NCBI GenBank assembly: GCA_946800325.1
Contig: OX326956.1
Coordinates: forward strand, 46,664,052-46,728,051
DNA: 64,000 bases
Direction of reading: 5' to 3'
Origin: Luzula sylvatica
Taxonomy: Eukaryota; Streptophyta; Magnoliopsida; Poales; Juncaceae
Positions 1 through 11,129 of this stretch are shown in pieces; the first letter of the stretch is position 1; each line of letters opens with the position of its first letter. The translations under genes and the position numbers were made by a program. The notes beneath the pieces were generated by a model, which was given only the letters and a program-made list of their open reading frames with translations, was not told where the DNA came from and did no database searches.

Positions 1-216
1 TAACCAATATATTATAACTTCAACAGTGATTGTCTTTGTTAGGCTCGCAAACATCACAGTTGGAGTGAATACATAAAAAACAATATGTGTATATTACCGA
101 AGATCGAATCTTTAGTTGATAAATCGCTAGAAATAACAGAAATGTACAAAATATTGTGAATTCGACTTAGAATTAAGAAAATCAGCGGAAAAAATGGAGT
201 AAGGGGAAAAACCAAC

Positions 217-1530
217 CTCCAAACTTCGAGCGAATTTGAGTTTTGCTCGACGAAATGAATATATTGAGTATCTAGAAATGATCTCTATTAACCAATCGAG
301 AGCAATTATTCCAGAAGCAATTACAGCTGCAATAAAAAATAAATCGAGATAGAAACAATTTAGTGATTACTTAATCATAATTAATTGTCAATGGGCCAAT
401 AGCCTAGTTGGTTGAGTGTGAGACACAAAAATCCATGTGTTGTGAGAGGTTGTGGGTTCGATCCCCATTAACATCAATGGATGGAGGACATATGAGCCTT
501 CTCCATTTATTATCAAAAAAAATAATCATAATTAATTGCCCTAATTAACATGTAATTAACCCAAAAAACAACCCAACCGAACTGAAATTAACCATAATTA
601 ATTTCAAACTTACTTGCCAAAGACGATTCTTAACATTGAACTAACCCAAAAAGCACCCCAACTAAACTGAAATTAACCATAATTAATTTCAAACTTACTT
701 ACCAGTGACGATTCTCGTTCTTTAGCTTTTGCTGAGTTCGACCACAATGAGAGAGAGAGAGAGAGGAATCGGTCATAAAATAATCATGCTTCATCCCCAA
801 TTAACACTAATAAAGTGAAAATCGAGAAAACAGTCGAATCAAGATGAGAAATCCAGTAATAAGCAAAAGAATAATTATAAAAATGGAAATCGAGCAAACC
901 ACACACACCCTATGTTGCACGGATACGGATACGGATATGGTATCCAACACGATACGGATACGGGGATACGACAATTTAAAAAAAAACATTGGATGCGATA
1001 CGGCAATTATATATAATATTTTTATATATTATGTATTTGACGTAAAATATATTAAAAATTTGTTTTTACATAGATAACTTCTTATAAATGTTTATTATAT
1101 TTAGTTATTTACTTATATGTATTACTCATATATTTCGATTTCAAATTTTTATTTTTCGTTTTTAAGTACATTTGTTTATATGTTAGAAGTATCCGACAAG
1201 TATCCGGAAGTATCCGATAAGTATCCGTTATTATTTTGAAATAAAATATTCGGATACGCCACGTGAAGTATCCGATACGTATCCAACGAATATCCGATAT
1301 GATACAACTTGATTTTTGAAGTATCCGTACAACATAATACACACCATAATTAGCAAAATCAAGAGCAAAACACCACAAAAGAGGAGAACGACACTCGCAT
1401 CATAAGAAAGTCGGAGCTTTTTACGCCAGAGCAAGGTTTTTCCCCATCGGAAGAAGCTGCCTAAAGAACCGCCAATCGCGCCGCCTTTGTAGCGCACGGG
1501 CGTCGTAGGTTTAGTCACCAGCAGCGTCAT
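217..1530 (-). CDS. Partial gene for an unrecognised small membrane protein
   Basis: The first exon starts at 1530 and encodes about 65 residues beginning MTLLVTKPTTPVRYKGG, with a basic stretch and then a hydrophobic segment (VVLLFCGVLLLILLIMV) that should span a membrane. A GT donor lies near 1344, just before a MITE that sits in the intron. A second plausible exon is 217-326: it has a TTTTTTATTGCAG acceptor and reads VIASGIIALDWLIEIIS followed by a basic helix, again membrane-like. The exons between them and the 3' end, which may lie left of the window, could not be joined in phase. The first exon is clearly richer in G and C than its surroundings. I do not recognise the family. Confidence 0.42.
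388..522 (+). mobile_element. tRNA-derived SINE with 16-bp target duplication
   Basis: The element has a pol III A-box-like TAGCCTAGTTGG (400-411) and a B-box GGTTCGATCCC (around 456-466), then a short body and an oligo-A tail. It is flanked by a perfect 16-bp direct repeat, TAATCATAATTAATTG, at 372-387 and 523-538, which is the target-site duplication. It is about 135 bp long. The tRNA-like head has no complete cloverleaf, so this is a retroposon and not a tRNA gene. Confidence 0.85.
558..714. repeat. Two-copy tandem duplication, 85-bp offset
   Basis: Bases 558-630 are repeated with a few changes at 643-714. The shared stretch includes AACTGAAATTAACCATAATT and a TTTCAAACTTACTT block. On the minus strand each copy ends in a donor-like site (GTAAGTAAG in one, GCAAGTAAG in the other), so the duplication may lie in, or have copied, a splice donor of the gene starting at 1530. 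Confidence 0.6.
913..1334. mobile_element. MITE-like element with GGATACG/CGTATCC subterminal repeats
   Basis: The left end reads TGTTGCACGGATAC and the right end GTATCCGTACAACA, a 14-bp terminal inverted repeat with one mismatch. Inside each end are several copies of (C)GGATAC in opposite orientations (about 918-970 and 1190-1330), the rest being AT-rich. Length is about 420 bp with no coding potential. It lies in the presumed first intron of the minus-strand membrane-protein gene. I see no clean target duplication, so the exact ends are uncertain. Confidence 0.65.
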
Positions 1531-2099
1531 TGTCGTTCTTCTCTTCTTCCGGAGCGTGAATGAATGAGGAGCGGCACGTGATTGAAGAGAGAAAAAGAGA
1601 CACCATTCTTTTACCTTACCTCACTATCGTAGGGCAGTAAAAAATTCAATCGGACGGTAAAGAAAAAATAAACGTGGAAGCACAAAAAAATCCAATGTTT
1701 AAAATTATATCTAAAGATAAAATATGTTTTGCAAGTAAAAATAATTTTATAAGTAGAAATTTATTTAATAAACTTATTTAATCGAAACTCCACATTCCCC
1801 CAAAAATCCGGATGCAAATTTTGAAAATCAAAGAAAAGAGCTTCAATTTTGAACACAAATTTTGAAGCCAAGTATCATTGTAAAACTCAACAAAACTCGG
1901 GGTCACCGAATGGGCCCTTAAACCCTGAAACCCCCCATTTCTTTACTTCTCTCTCTCTCTCTCCCTCTCTCTCCGTCAGTGAGTATTCCGACCATCTCTC
2001 CTCCATCCAGAGAAATGACACTGCTGTGAGCTGTGCACGATAAGATAAAATGATCTCAGTTTTCTCCAATGTTTCTTCTCTTTATCTGCGATAGTGACG

Positions 2100-2756
2100 A
2101 TGGATTTGGATCCCAAGCTTTACGAGGAAGTGGTGAGTTCCCTTCGCCTCTCTTTCCATTTCGTACGAAGCATGCGAAACTTAAATATGAAATTTCAGGT
2201 TTATCAATTTGGGTTTTTGTGGTTGAATTGATGGTTTGTTTACAAACGGACCTATTCTTAAATCTGTTTTGGGTTTCTTCATGTTGAATTTGAGAAAATA
2301 GCAAAAGTCAATGCTTTTTTAGCATCAATTAGCAAAATTTGATTTATGTATACTATTAGGGTTCTGTAATTAAGACCGGAGACGGTAAATTTCAGGTTGT
2401 TAATGATGATGATTGGAGGAATATAGTATGGTCATATTTGGTACATAATTGTTTCAAAGAAACTACCACTGGTACAGAGAACCCTTCGGTACCGTCTTTA
2501 GACATGGAAGCTCGCAAAGGTAACTTTTTTCACTCTTAATTCGATTTTTCTATACATATAATTGACTATTTTATATTTAGAAATATTTTATTTTCAGTGA
2601 TTTTGCAATTTGTTCAAGAAAAAAAAACACTAAATTTATTAGGTTTGATTTTACCATTATTGTTGATCATCCCTTTATTTCGCATTTTGGGACTTAGCTA
2701 TTGACGTCGATTTGCTGGCTGAGACAACAGCACTGCACCTCATTCTGAATGTTTTG
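2100..2756 (+). pseudogene. Truncated GID8/RanBPM-like LisH protein gene
   Basis: Three exons join in phase: 2100-2132 (MDLDPKLYEEV), 2396-2519 and 2698-2756, each bounded by GT/AG sites. The product begins like plant glucose-induced-degradation protein 8 homologues (LisH-CTLH proteins of the CTLH/GID E3 ligase complex). The LisH helix is recognisable as NDDDWRNIVWSYLVHNCFKE and the linker ends LDMEARK. The third exon resembles the start of the CTLH region but lacks the segment that should precede it. No further exon follows before the next promoter near 3187. In the family about 150 more residues would come next, so this looks like a truncated, probably non-functional copy. Whether it is transcribed cannot be judged. 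Confidence 0.6.
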
Positions 2757-3186
2757 GTACAATATATGATAGCATTCTTTATTTTTTGTTCTTGGTCATC
2801 ATTATCATCTGTTATTTTTCATAATTGAAAATAATTGAGTTAGTAAATTGCCCTTCAGAAATATGCAACATAAAAAATGTTAAAGAGTATGATGTATAAA
2901 TACAACAAATTAAGTTTTTTATTATTATTTTTTGTCTACGTTGAAATATTTATAATCTAATATATGTAACTTTTAATATATTATACTTCAATTTTTTTTC
3001 TAGTTAACAAATTTCTATACATAATCATACATGTTATATTCGTAACAGTAAAACGTAACACAAAAATCCAAAATAAATCATTTAACCGTTTCGAACAATA
3101 TAAAAAAAAACGTTTTCTTTATAAGAAAAAATTAGAACGGTCAACTTTAGAAAGGGCTTTTTTTTTTGTTCGGAAATTTCGGCCGT

Positions 3187-3193
3187 TATATAA
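3187..3193 (+). promoter_or_regulatory. TATA box of the RNase III-like gene
   Basis: TATATAA lies 100 bp upstream of the ATG at 3287 and is followed by a pyrimidine-rich leader, as is usual for plant pol II promoters. Confidence 0.6.
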
Positions 3194-3286
3194 CCTCCCT
3201 CATTCCCATTCTTTCACTGCTTCATCTCTACCTTCTTCTCTCTAACTTATCCCCTCAATTCTAAATCTATTCTCTCAATTCTCACA

Positions 3287-5137
3287 ATGGGTTGTGTTAT
3301 AGGTCGGCCAGAAAACGATATGGTTAAACCACAAGCAGCACCAGAACCACCGGCACCACTGGCGGCACCAGAACCACCGGCATCACCGGCAGCACCGGCA
3401 CCACTGGCAGCAGTGACACCAAAGAAACCACCAATGGAGGTTTCACACATCGACACGGTGGAGGCAATAATAGGGTACCAATTCTCTGATCGAAAACTAG
3501 TGGAAGAAGCCATGACGCACCCATCGTATTATTACCCCTCAGAAACCTCCGCAGCATACGAAAGACTCGAATACTTGGGCGACGCGATATTGAATTGTGC
3601 TGTGGCTCAGCATTTGTTTAGGACTTATCCTACTCTGCAACCCGGTCCACTGACACGCTTGCGAGCCGCCAATGTGGACAAAGAGAAGCTTGTAAGAACG
3701 GCTGTAGGTTGCGGGCTTCATAAATTCTTGCGGCACAACGCACCACAACTCGATTCGCAGGTTAGAGATCAGTATATCTTATTCCTTTTTGGGGAATTTT
3801 TGTTCTAAAGATTGGTTCTTTTTTTCAAATTATGAAAAGTTGTGTACGTTTTTGTTTTGGTTATTTCCTTTTTTCCTTTTGAAAAAGAATACTTTTGCAG
3901 AAAAGACCCTCGATATCTGCGAATTCTAGAATATCAACTTTTTGTTTCAGTTTTTCACCCATAGTATCAAATTTTAGTTCTTGAACATTTCAACTAATAA
4001 TTATTTACTTTTTGGAGAAGTATATGTATATAACCGAAGGGATGTATCCATAAATTAAATAAAAGTGACGGGCTTGAGTGAAAAATATAATGTTAGTTTA
4101 GGATATGATATACACCAAAAAGATGACGAATTTTTGTCACGAGCCAGGTGTCGTGTAACCAGCAGAAAGAATAGACTGTTCTCTCTTGTTAGGGGACCCT
4201 TTACTGGCTTTTTAGTACTGGCCAGTGGCTACTTGTCACACATATATATATATATCGAATATTTTAAATTTCAAAGATGCCCTTGACCTTGAAATACTCA
4301 CATTTGGTAATTTTTAATTTGTTTCCTTCAAATTTTGGAAGTTGACTATTTTTCCTTAACATAAATAGTTGGTAGTATTTTTTTTTTTTTTACTAATTGT
4401 TGAATATGTGTGTAGTTAAAAAATTTCATAGAAGAGATGGATCAGTATCCAATGCACTCGAATGGATTATTGGATCCGCCGAAGGCGGTCAGCGACTGCG
4501 TCGAGTCTCTTCTTGGTGCAATCTATGTAGACTCCAATTCCAATGACACCGTTTGGCAGGTACATTACATTTCAAGCGAATCATTTTGTTATTTACTGAA
4601 TAAATATATCGCTAGCAAATTTGGTAATCGATGAATGTTTATATTCGCTAAATTTGCTAGCGATGTCATTCAAAAATTTGAAATTTGGAATTCTAAGAGG
4701 ATTGGTTCTGGTATTAATTATGTCATACTCAAATTTGGAGAATATAGTATAAAATAATTATGTTTTAAATTTGTTTTTTGCTATCAAATTTAGCGACTCG
4801 AGAATATATCAAAATTGGTAAATTTGTTAACGACTCTAATTATAATTACTTTGTTTTATTGAAACAGATATTCAAGAGATTAGCGGAGCCATTTGTATCG
4901 CCAGAGACGCTAGGTAAACATCCTGTGAGTGAACTAAACGAATGGTGTCAAAAAACAAGGAGTACATTGAAATTCGTTCAAAACCATTGGGAGGAAGATC
5001 TAAGGGTGGAAGTGCTAGTAAATGGAGAGGTGATGGGCAGCGCAACGTACGGTTTTAAAAAGGACGTTTGTCAAAACCGCGCGGCTAAAGCCGCTCTAGA
5101 AAATTTGGCTAAAATGAAAAAAACTAGACATGGTTAA
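3287..5137 (+). CDS. RTL2: RNase III-like protein, RTL2 type
   Basis: Three exons in phase 0: 3287-3760, 4416-4559 and 4868-5137 (TAA), giving 295 residues. Residues 15-43 are an Ala/Pro-rich linker. The RNase III domain runs about 52-215, with the signature ERLEYLGDA at 92-100 and the second acidic site SDCVESLLGA with D185 and E188, so the metal-binding acids look intact. A dsRNA-binding domain follows (about 221-290, ending NRAAKAALENL). This fits plant RNase III-like (RTL) endonucleases that cut double-stranded RNA. The best match from memory is Arabidopsis RTL2, which is longer and has two dsRNA-binding domains; here only one is visible. The symbol rests on that and on the neighbouring branching enzyme gene. 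RTL3 is the alternative. Confidence 0.82.
4608..4664. repeat. 15-bp perfect inverted repeat in RTL2 intron 2
   Basis: ATCGCTAGCAAATTT at 4608-4622 is the exact reverse complement of AAATTTGCTAGCGAT at 4650-4664, with a 27-nt spacer. Related words (GCTATCAAATTTAGCGAC) recur near 4777-4797. The intron probably holds a small fold-back or MITE element. Confidence 0.6.
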
Positions 5138-5499
5138 AAGTTTGTTAGTTACGACTTCTTGTTGAAATGTTGTGCAGGGGATTATAGTGAAATATGTAAG
5201 CATCTATAATAATATCAGTATGAGCATTTTTGCATGTTAGTATTTTTATCGAAACGGAAAACAAAATTGTAGGATAGAAAGCGCATCAAATTTCTACGGA
5301 TTGAAAGGTAAAAATTTGTGGCAACATAACAAATACTGCAAAGAAACTAAAATTTCGTATAGTTAATACATATTTATATGTTATTATTTTCAAATTTTCT
5401 ATATAGGTGAAACACAAAAACCGAAAACAAGTTGGTCGAAATTGGGAAAAAAGAAAAGAAAATGAAAAACAAAGCTTCTATTTTATAATATCTGTGAAA

Positions 5500-6080
5500 T
5501 TTAAGCATGCCCAACCTCAGTTGCTTCATCTCAAATTCGTAAAATGCTAAACTAACTTCAAGACCTACAAATATTAAAAAGAAAAAGCAAAATAATTTTA
5601 CATCAAAACTTTTTATATTCTAAAATTCATCTTTAAAATTTATTTACTAAATAAGTATCCTGAATGCTTCTAGAATGTAAATTCACCTACGAGTTTCGAT
5701 ATCCATAAACACAGAAACCCGAAAATAAATTATTCAAGGGCATAAACGAAACTATCATGAAAAAATATTACAATGAATTTAATTTAATCATATCTTTTCT
5801 CGAGGGTTTTCTGATATATTAATCTCTATTGAGTATACCATCTCCTCCATGTATTGTTTCATCCGTATTCAATACTAGCTGCAGAAAATAAATAAACAAA
5901 AATTCTCAAATCATTATAAAAAATAAAAATAAAAAATCCATGTATATCATAACATATCTTCTATTCATCATCTTCCTTTACACCAATATAATAAATTTGA
6001 AAAATAATTATCCAGAAATGAAGTTAAAAATAAATTCGAAAGATCCTCTCGGGTACGATACAACCGGTTCATATAAATTA
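5500..6080 (-). pseudogene. Decayed partial copy of the branching enzyme 3 gene, last exons
   Basis: This stretch aligns by eye, in the same orientation and order, with exons 16 to 19 and their introns of the functional gene at 11130-11729. The exon 17 copy near 5780-5880 starts LVLNTDET like the original but runs into a stop. The exon 19 copy near 5528-5563 has an early TAG. The shared intron words around the exon 17 acceptor (CTAGCTGCAGAAAA) are nearly identical. The copy has no upstream exons and is not functional. Confidence 0.75.
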
Positions 6081-6589
6081 GACAACAGGATGTCGATGAT
6101 TCATCAACGGATTTTTTTTTCGTAATATACATGCTTGTTTTGCCTACAAAAATATACAACTCTTTGGTGATATTATGAAAATGACATGTTCAGACTCCCG
6201 AAATCCCAACATTGAACACAATCATTTTTTTTATATTGATTGTACCCTAAAGTATTCAACACAAATATTATTTCAAATAATTAAAAACATATTATTTTTT
6301 ATTAAAAATTGTGTCAAATATTGAAATTAAATATTCCAAACTAAAATAATGTTATATTATTTAACATATGATATTATCTAAAGTCAGGATATTTTTATAT
6401 GAATACAATATCGTGCTCACTTATTAAAAAATTGATGATATTTAAATATTATTTTGTATGAATAAAAAACTTATTATTTGAAATATTAATAAAAATATAT
6501 TTCACAATAGACATAATTTTTTTTTTCATAAAGTTGTTTAAAGATTTTTTTTAAATGTTCAATCATTTTTGTCATAAAGTTATTATATA

Positions 6590-7945
6590 TCATAACAGAA
6601 ATACAAAAAATTGAAAAAATGCAAAAAAGTGAAGTGTTGCATATTAAAAAAATATATATTTTTAATTTTTTTTTGCCAAAATTGATGTTTAAAACAAGCA
6701 AAATACTTAATTTTCTTGTTTTTGTCAAATAACTCCGCAATTGAAAAGAACATTTTTATTTTTTCTAAAATTCGAAAAAATGCAAAAACTGAAGTCTAAC
6801 ACCTTAAAAAATCAATTTATAATCATTTTCAGCAAATTCTAAAATTGATGTTTAAAACGAGCAAACTACTTTCATGTTTTCCTAAAAAAACCCGTAAAAG
6901 AAGACTAACACAAACAAATTTCTATTTTTTCCAAACTTTTGGCAAAAATGCAAAAAATTAAAGTTTAACACCTTCATAAATATCAATTTATAATATTTTA
7001 AAAAAAAATATCAAAATTGATGTCTAAAATGAGCTAAATACTTAATTTTTATGTTTTTCCCAATTGATGTCTAATACGAGCATATTTCTATTTTTTCCAA
7101 TTTTTTTTGCAAAAATGCAACAAGTGAAGTGTAACATCTTAAAAAAATAAATTAATTTTTTTTTCTAAATATGCTAAAATAGATTTCTAAAACGATATTT
7201 TTCATGTTGTTCTGAAAGAACTCCGCAATTAAGGTCTAAGAAAAGCCAATTTCTATGTTTTTTCCCCCAAAAATCGAAAAATGCAAAAATTGAAGTCTAA
7301 CATTTCCAAATAATTAGATTTATAATAATTTCAAAAAAATGCCAAATTTTGATGTTTAAAACGAGCAAAATACTTAATTTTCATGTTTTCCTACAAAAAA
7401 AAAACTTCGCAAATTTATTTATTTTTTCAATTTTTTAGCAAAAATACAAAAAGTTAAGTCTTAACACCTTAAAAAAATTAATTTATAATATTTTTCAAAA
7501 AAAATGCAAAAGTTGTGTCCAAAATGAGCAAAATATTTATTTTTCATGCTTTCCTCAAATAACTCCGTAATCGAAGACTAATACATTCAAATTTATATTT
7601 CTTTCCAAAAAATACAAAAATGCAAAAAGTGAAGTGTTACACCTTCAAAGAAATCAATTTATAATATTTTCAAATTTTCTCCAAAATTGATGTTTAAAAC
7701 AAGCAAAATAATTAATTTTCATGTTTTCTTTAAAAAAACTCCGTAATTAAGGACTAACGCTTGCAAATATCTAATTTTTTTTTCCAAACATTGTACACAT
7801 ATTCATAGTTTGAAGTCTAACAACATAAAAATTCAATATATACTAATTTCACAAAAATGTGTCTAACACGAGCAAAATACTTAATCTTCATGTTTTCCAA
7901 AAAAAAATTTCGTAACCGAAGATTAACACACGCAAATTCCATTTT
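6590..7945. repeat. Satellite-like tandem array, about 165-bp unit, eight copies
   Basis: A motif of the type AAATGCAAAAAGTGAAGTCTAA recurs with its start near 6620, 6781, 6949, 7116, 7282, 7446, 7621 and 7800, a spacing of 161-179 bp. Each unit also contains ATTGATGTTTAAAACGAGCA, then CTTAATTTTCATGTTTTCC, then AACTCCGTAATTGAAGACTAA. Units are diverged and very AT-rich, with no coding potential. The array lies between the decayed and the intact branching-enzyme copies. Confidence 0.8.
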
Positions 7946-8593
7946 TCCGAACGGAGCAACGTAGATCCTCTAAAACTTGCTTTGAAGTTACGGATTTTTG
8001 CAGCCCGAGAAACCCTAGCAGTTCTTGCAATATTCATCATTTATCTGTCCCTTTGCCTATAAAAATATCCCGAGGCCTCTTCTTTGGAGGAGACTAGATA
8101 GCCCCCGAAAGACAATAGACTTGTGGGCTTGAGAGAATTTTCATGGCTTGTAACTAAACTCACCACCTAGAGTTGAGGGTTCTTAGAGTTTTTGTATCTC
8201 GTTTGTATTAAATTCTTATAATTTGTAGTTGTATGTTTACTCGAGTGGTCATTGTTATTGGTAAACATTACTTTGATTTCCTTACGGTCCAAACCTATGC
8301 GTCTAATAGGTGACAATTTGAATAGGTACAATACGATTGTCGAAAATCCTAGCAAATCCCTAGTTAGTTTAGTGAGAGATAACTAACCGAATTCCCAATA
8401 ACGACCTAGTAGTCTAGGTAACATGAAAATCCTAAAATCTAGTCTCAATTGTTGTGAAACTAGCAAAACTCAAGAAGCAACACTCAAAATAAGAGAAGAG
8501 TACTCAAGAAAGAAAAATAAGAAAATGAATATTTTCAATTATATTTCATTGAACTCATCTTGTATTACAATGAGAAAAGAGGGGTATATATAT
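7946..8593. other. Interval with no gene recognised
   Basis: A TATA-like CTATAAAAATAT lies near 8059-8070, followed by about 300 bp with the look of an LTR or old promoter. I found no terminal repeats or open frame to support either reading. Confidence 0.3.
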
Positions 8594-9954
8594 GGCTAAT
8601 GCTACAGTAAATCCTTTTAATAAAAGGGTAATTTCGGTATTATTTTTATTATTTAACTTTATTTTTGCTGAAATCCCTACATTTCAACCATAATGGACAT
8701 CTCCATTTTCATGTTTTCTCTCTTCTTCCAGATTTGTCATTTTTTCCTTAAATTTCTTAAATGAAAAACTATATTGTGCTCCCCATTTAATTAACATGTA
8801 ATTCTTAACCAATTAACATATAATTCTTAATATTAATTCCTTGTATTAACTTAAAAAATCATTCCATTTAATTAACAAAATTATCAATATATAATTATAT
8901 ATAATAACTAACTTGTTTACTAATATTTGGTAATATTATGGTAACTTTATTCTTTTATGAGAAATTTTCGTAACTTAATTACAAATATTTTTGTCCATAT
9001 GTTTTCATTGAAATTTCGTTAACATGATTAAAAATATTTTGACATATATGGTAAATAAAAAATATAAGTAACAACTTGTTTAATATTTTTTTATACGATA
9101 ATTAACTAAATGAAATATATATATTTAACTTGTTTAACCTAATTTATTTTTTATCGGTATAATTTTGTTTTCAACTATACTAGTCATTAATAGTAATTAC
9201 TAATTACAAATACATATTTTAACATATATGATAATTAACTTGTTTATTAGTATATGACAAAATCTTGATAACTGCATTAATTTATGATAAAATTTTGGTA
9301 ACTTAGTTAACAATATTTTTGCCTATACATTTCACATAATAATTTTGTAACATACCTAATTAAGAGATCTTTAATAAAAATATATATATATTAATTAATT
9401 CGATATATCATTAGTTAAAATTAATATTTAAAATTTATTAACTAACACAGATAATTAAATCTTTGATTTAACACAATTAATATTCATTCCATATATTCAC
9501 CAATATGTCATTTAACAATTAACACAAACTCACAAATCAATATTTCAAATTTGTTCTCAAATTATTTTTCAATTACGAATTTATCAATTAATACAAATAT
9601 GTAAAAGTATGTAAATTAAGCAAATTAGTCATGTTGTTAATTACAAGTAATGGTATGATTTTGCAAATATTATTTGGAACTGTAAATTGTAAAGATTGCA
9701 AATATCGCAAAATCTACAAGTAATTAATTCACAGATCTGGAAATAAAAAAAGAAATAGGGTGATTCAATGCAAGAGAGAGGGAGAAAGAGAGAATGAGGA
9801 GTTACCAAAAAAAGATGAGAGAGCATTGAATTACTATTTTACCCTTTCTAATGAAGGATCTACCGTAAATGGATTGAATCACAACCTTTAAATCAATTTG
9901 TATGATTTAATCTTATCCATTTAATTAAGAAAAGGTTCTACTATAGCATCACCC
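8594..9954. mobile_element. Non-autonomous DNA element with long degenerate inverted ends
   Basis: The left end (GGCTAATGCTACAGTAAATC) and the reverse complement of the right end (AGGGTGATGCTATAGTAGAA) are similar, and similarity continues inward with an AAAGGGTAA block and a TTCCAGATYTGT block. A 9-bp TATATATAT flanks both ends (8585-8593, 9955-9963), which would fit a Mutator-like duplication but could be chance in TA-rich DNA. The interior is AT-rich with no transposase. Confidence 0.55.
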
Positions 9955-9965
9955 TATATATATAT

Positions 9966-10085
9966 AGTCTTATCATGGGTGGTATCCTACACAATACTAT
10001 ATGTGGTAATCTACACAATATCATGGATGACGCACATAATATATGATATCATGGATACAATATCATGGATGGTATCATGATACAT
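9966..10085. repeat. Short degenerate repeats of a TATCATGGATG motif
   Basis: TATCATGG(A/G)TG and near copies occur about six times, mixed with CTACACAATA. It is a local low-complexity expansion. Confidence 0.5.
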
Positions 10086-11129
10086 ACAACAAAACTAATA
10101 ATAATACATTCATATTCATAACATCAATATATTTTTTTATTGCATTTTGTTCTTTGTTTGAACCAACCAAACCAACATTATGATTGTTTCGACTCGACCA
10201 AACTCTTTCCTTGATTAATACAAACCCTCCTCGTGGAATGAAATCCTAAATTACACGACGTACTTATCATGCGCTTGCGATCCCTTTTAAGTGTTTTCTA
10301 GGGCTTTTTATATCGAATCGCTCCCGTAACAACGGTACCATGAATCCTAACAATTGGAAGCCCATCGAAAATCCCCTTGCTCGTCAAGATCTGGAAAATG
10401 ATAGTCGTTTCCGTTCGATTACCACAACAGATCTAAACGATCAATCAACCTTTCTCCCAAGGAAATTCAAATAATCCCCTAATGTTAATTGAATTAACAC
10501 GAAACATTGACTCCATTACCACAACAGATCTTGAAAATGATCCATAAGGCAATCGATCGAGTTCACGAATATCTAGAAGAGCAGAGAGGAGATCTAGGCT
10601 GGGGAGAAGAGAAGGCAACCGACTTTCTTTCTTCATAATATTTATTGAAGTATATCTATTGTTATTAAATCATCTGGACCGTACAATTGCCAGACCGACT
10701 GGCTGAGAATAAATAGTGACGAGGTTCGCCTATGAGCAGCATTTGATGCAAGTATTATATATAATATATAATATAATATAATATGAGCATATATGTATGT
10801 TATTTTTTTTCATGCACTTTTTACTTTCTTTAAGAAAGAAAAAAAAAATTTAAATGAAAACAATAAAAAGGTTACATGCATATTGAAAAGAAATATGGCC
10901 ACAAAACAAATATAGATAGTTTATATCATACTATATTTATGAAATATGTAAGCAAGTTAAAATATAGTACAATTAGTGTATATTTATATTTAAATACTCA
11001 TAAACTATCTATAAATTTTAAAATATAGTACAAGTTTACACAAATTTTAGAAATGAAAATGAACAAGAAAGCTCCTGTTTCGAAATATCCGTGCAAAATT
11101 GAGAATGCTCAACCTAGAGTTGCTTCATC
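10086..11129. other. Intergenic, no gene supported
   Basis: AT-rich DNA downstream (3') of the branching enzyme gene. A 44-codon frame at 10340-10474 has no recognisable motif. A phrase ACCACAACAGATCT occurs twice (near 10420 and 10517). Confidence 0.4.

Noticed and set aside
391..480. tRNA gene suggested by A and B boxes
   Set aside because: No acceptor stem or full cloverleaf; the 16-bp flanking duplication and A-tail show a SINE.
6620..7946. CRISPR-like or regulatory direct-repeat array
   Set aside because: Units are about 165 bp with no spacer/repeat division and diverge along the whole unit; a satellite explains it.
10340..10474. 44-codon frame starting MNPNNWKPIENPLARQ
   Set aside because: Too short, no motif, no splice context; cannot be told from chance.
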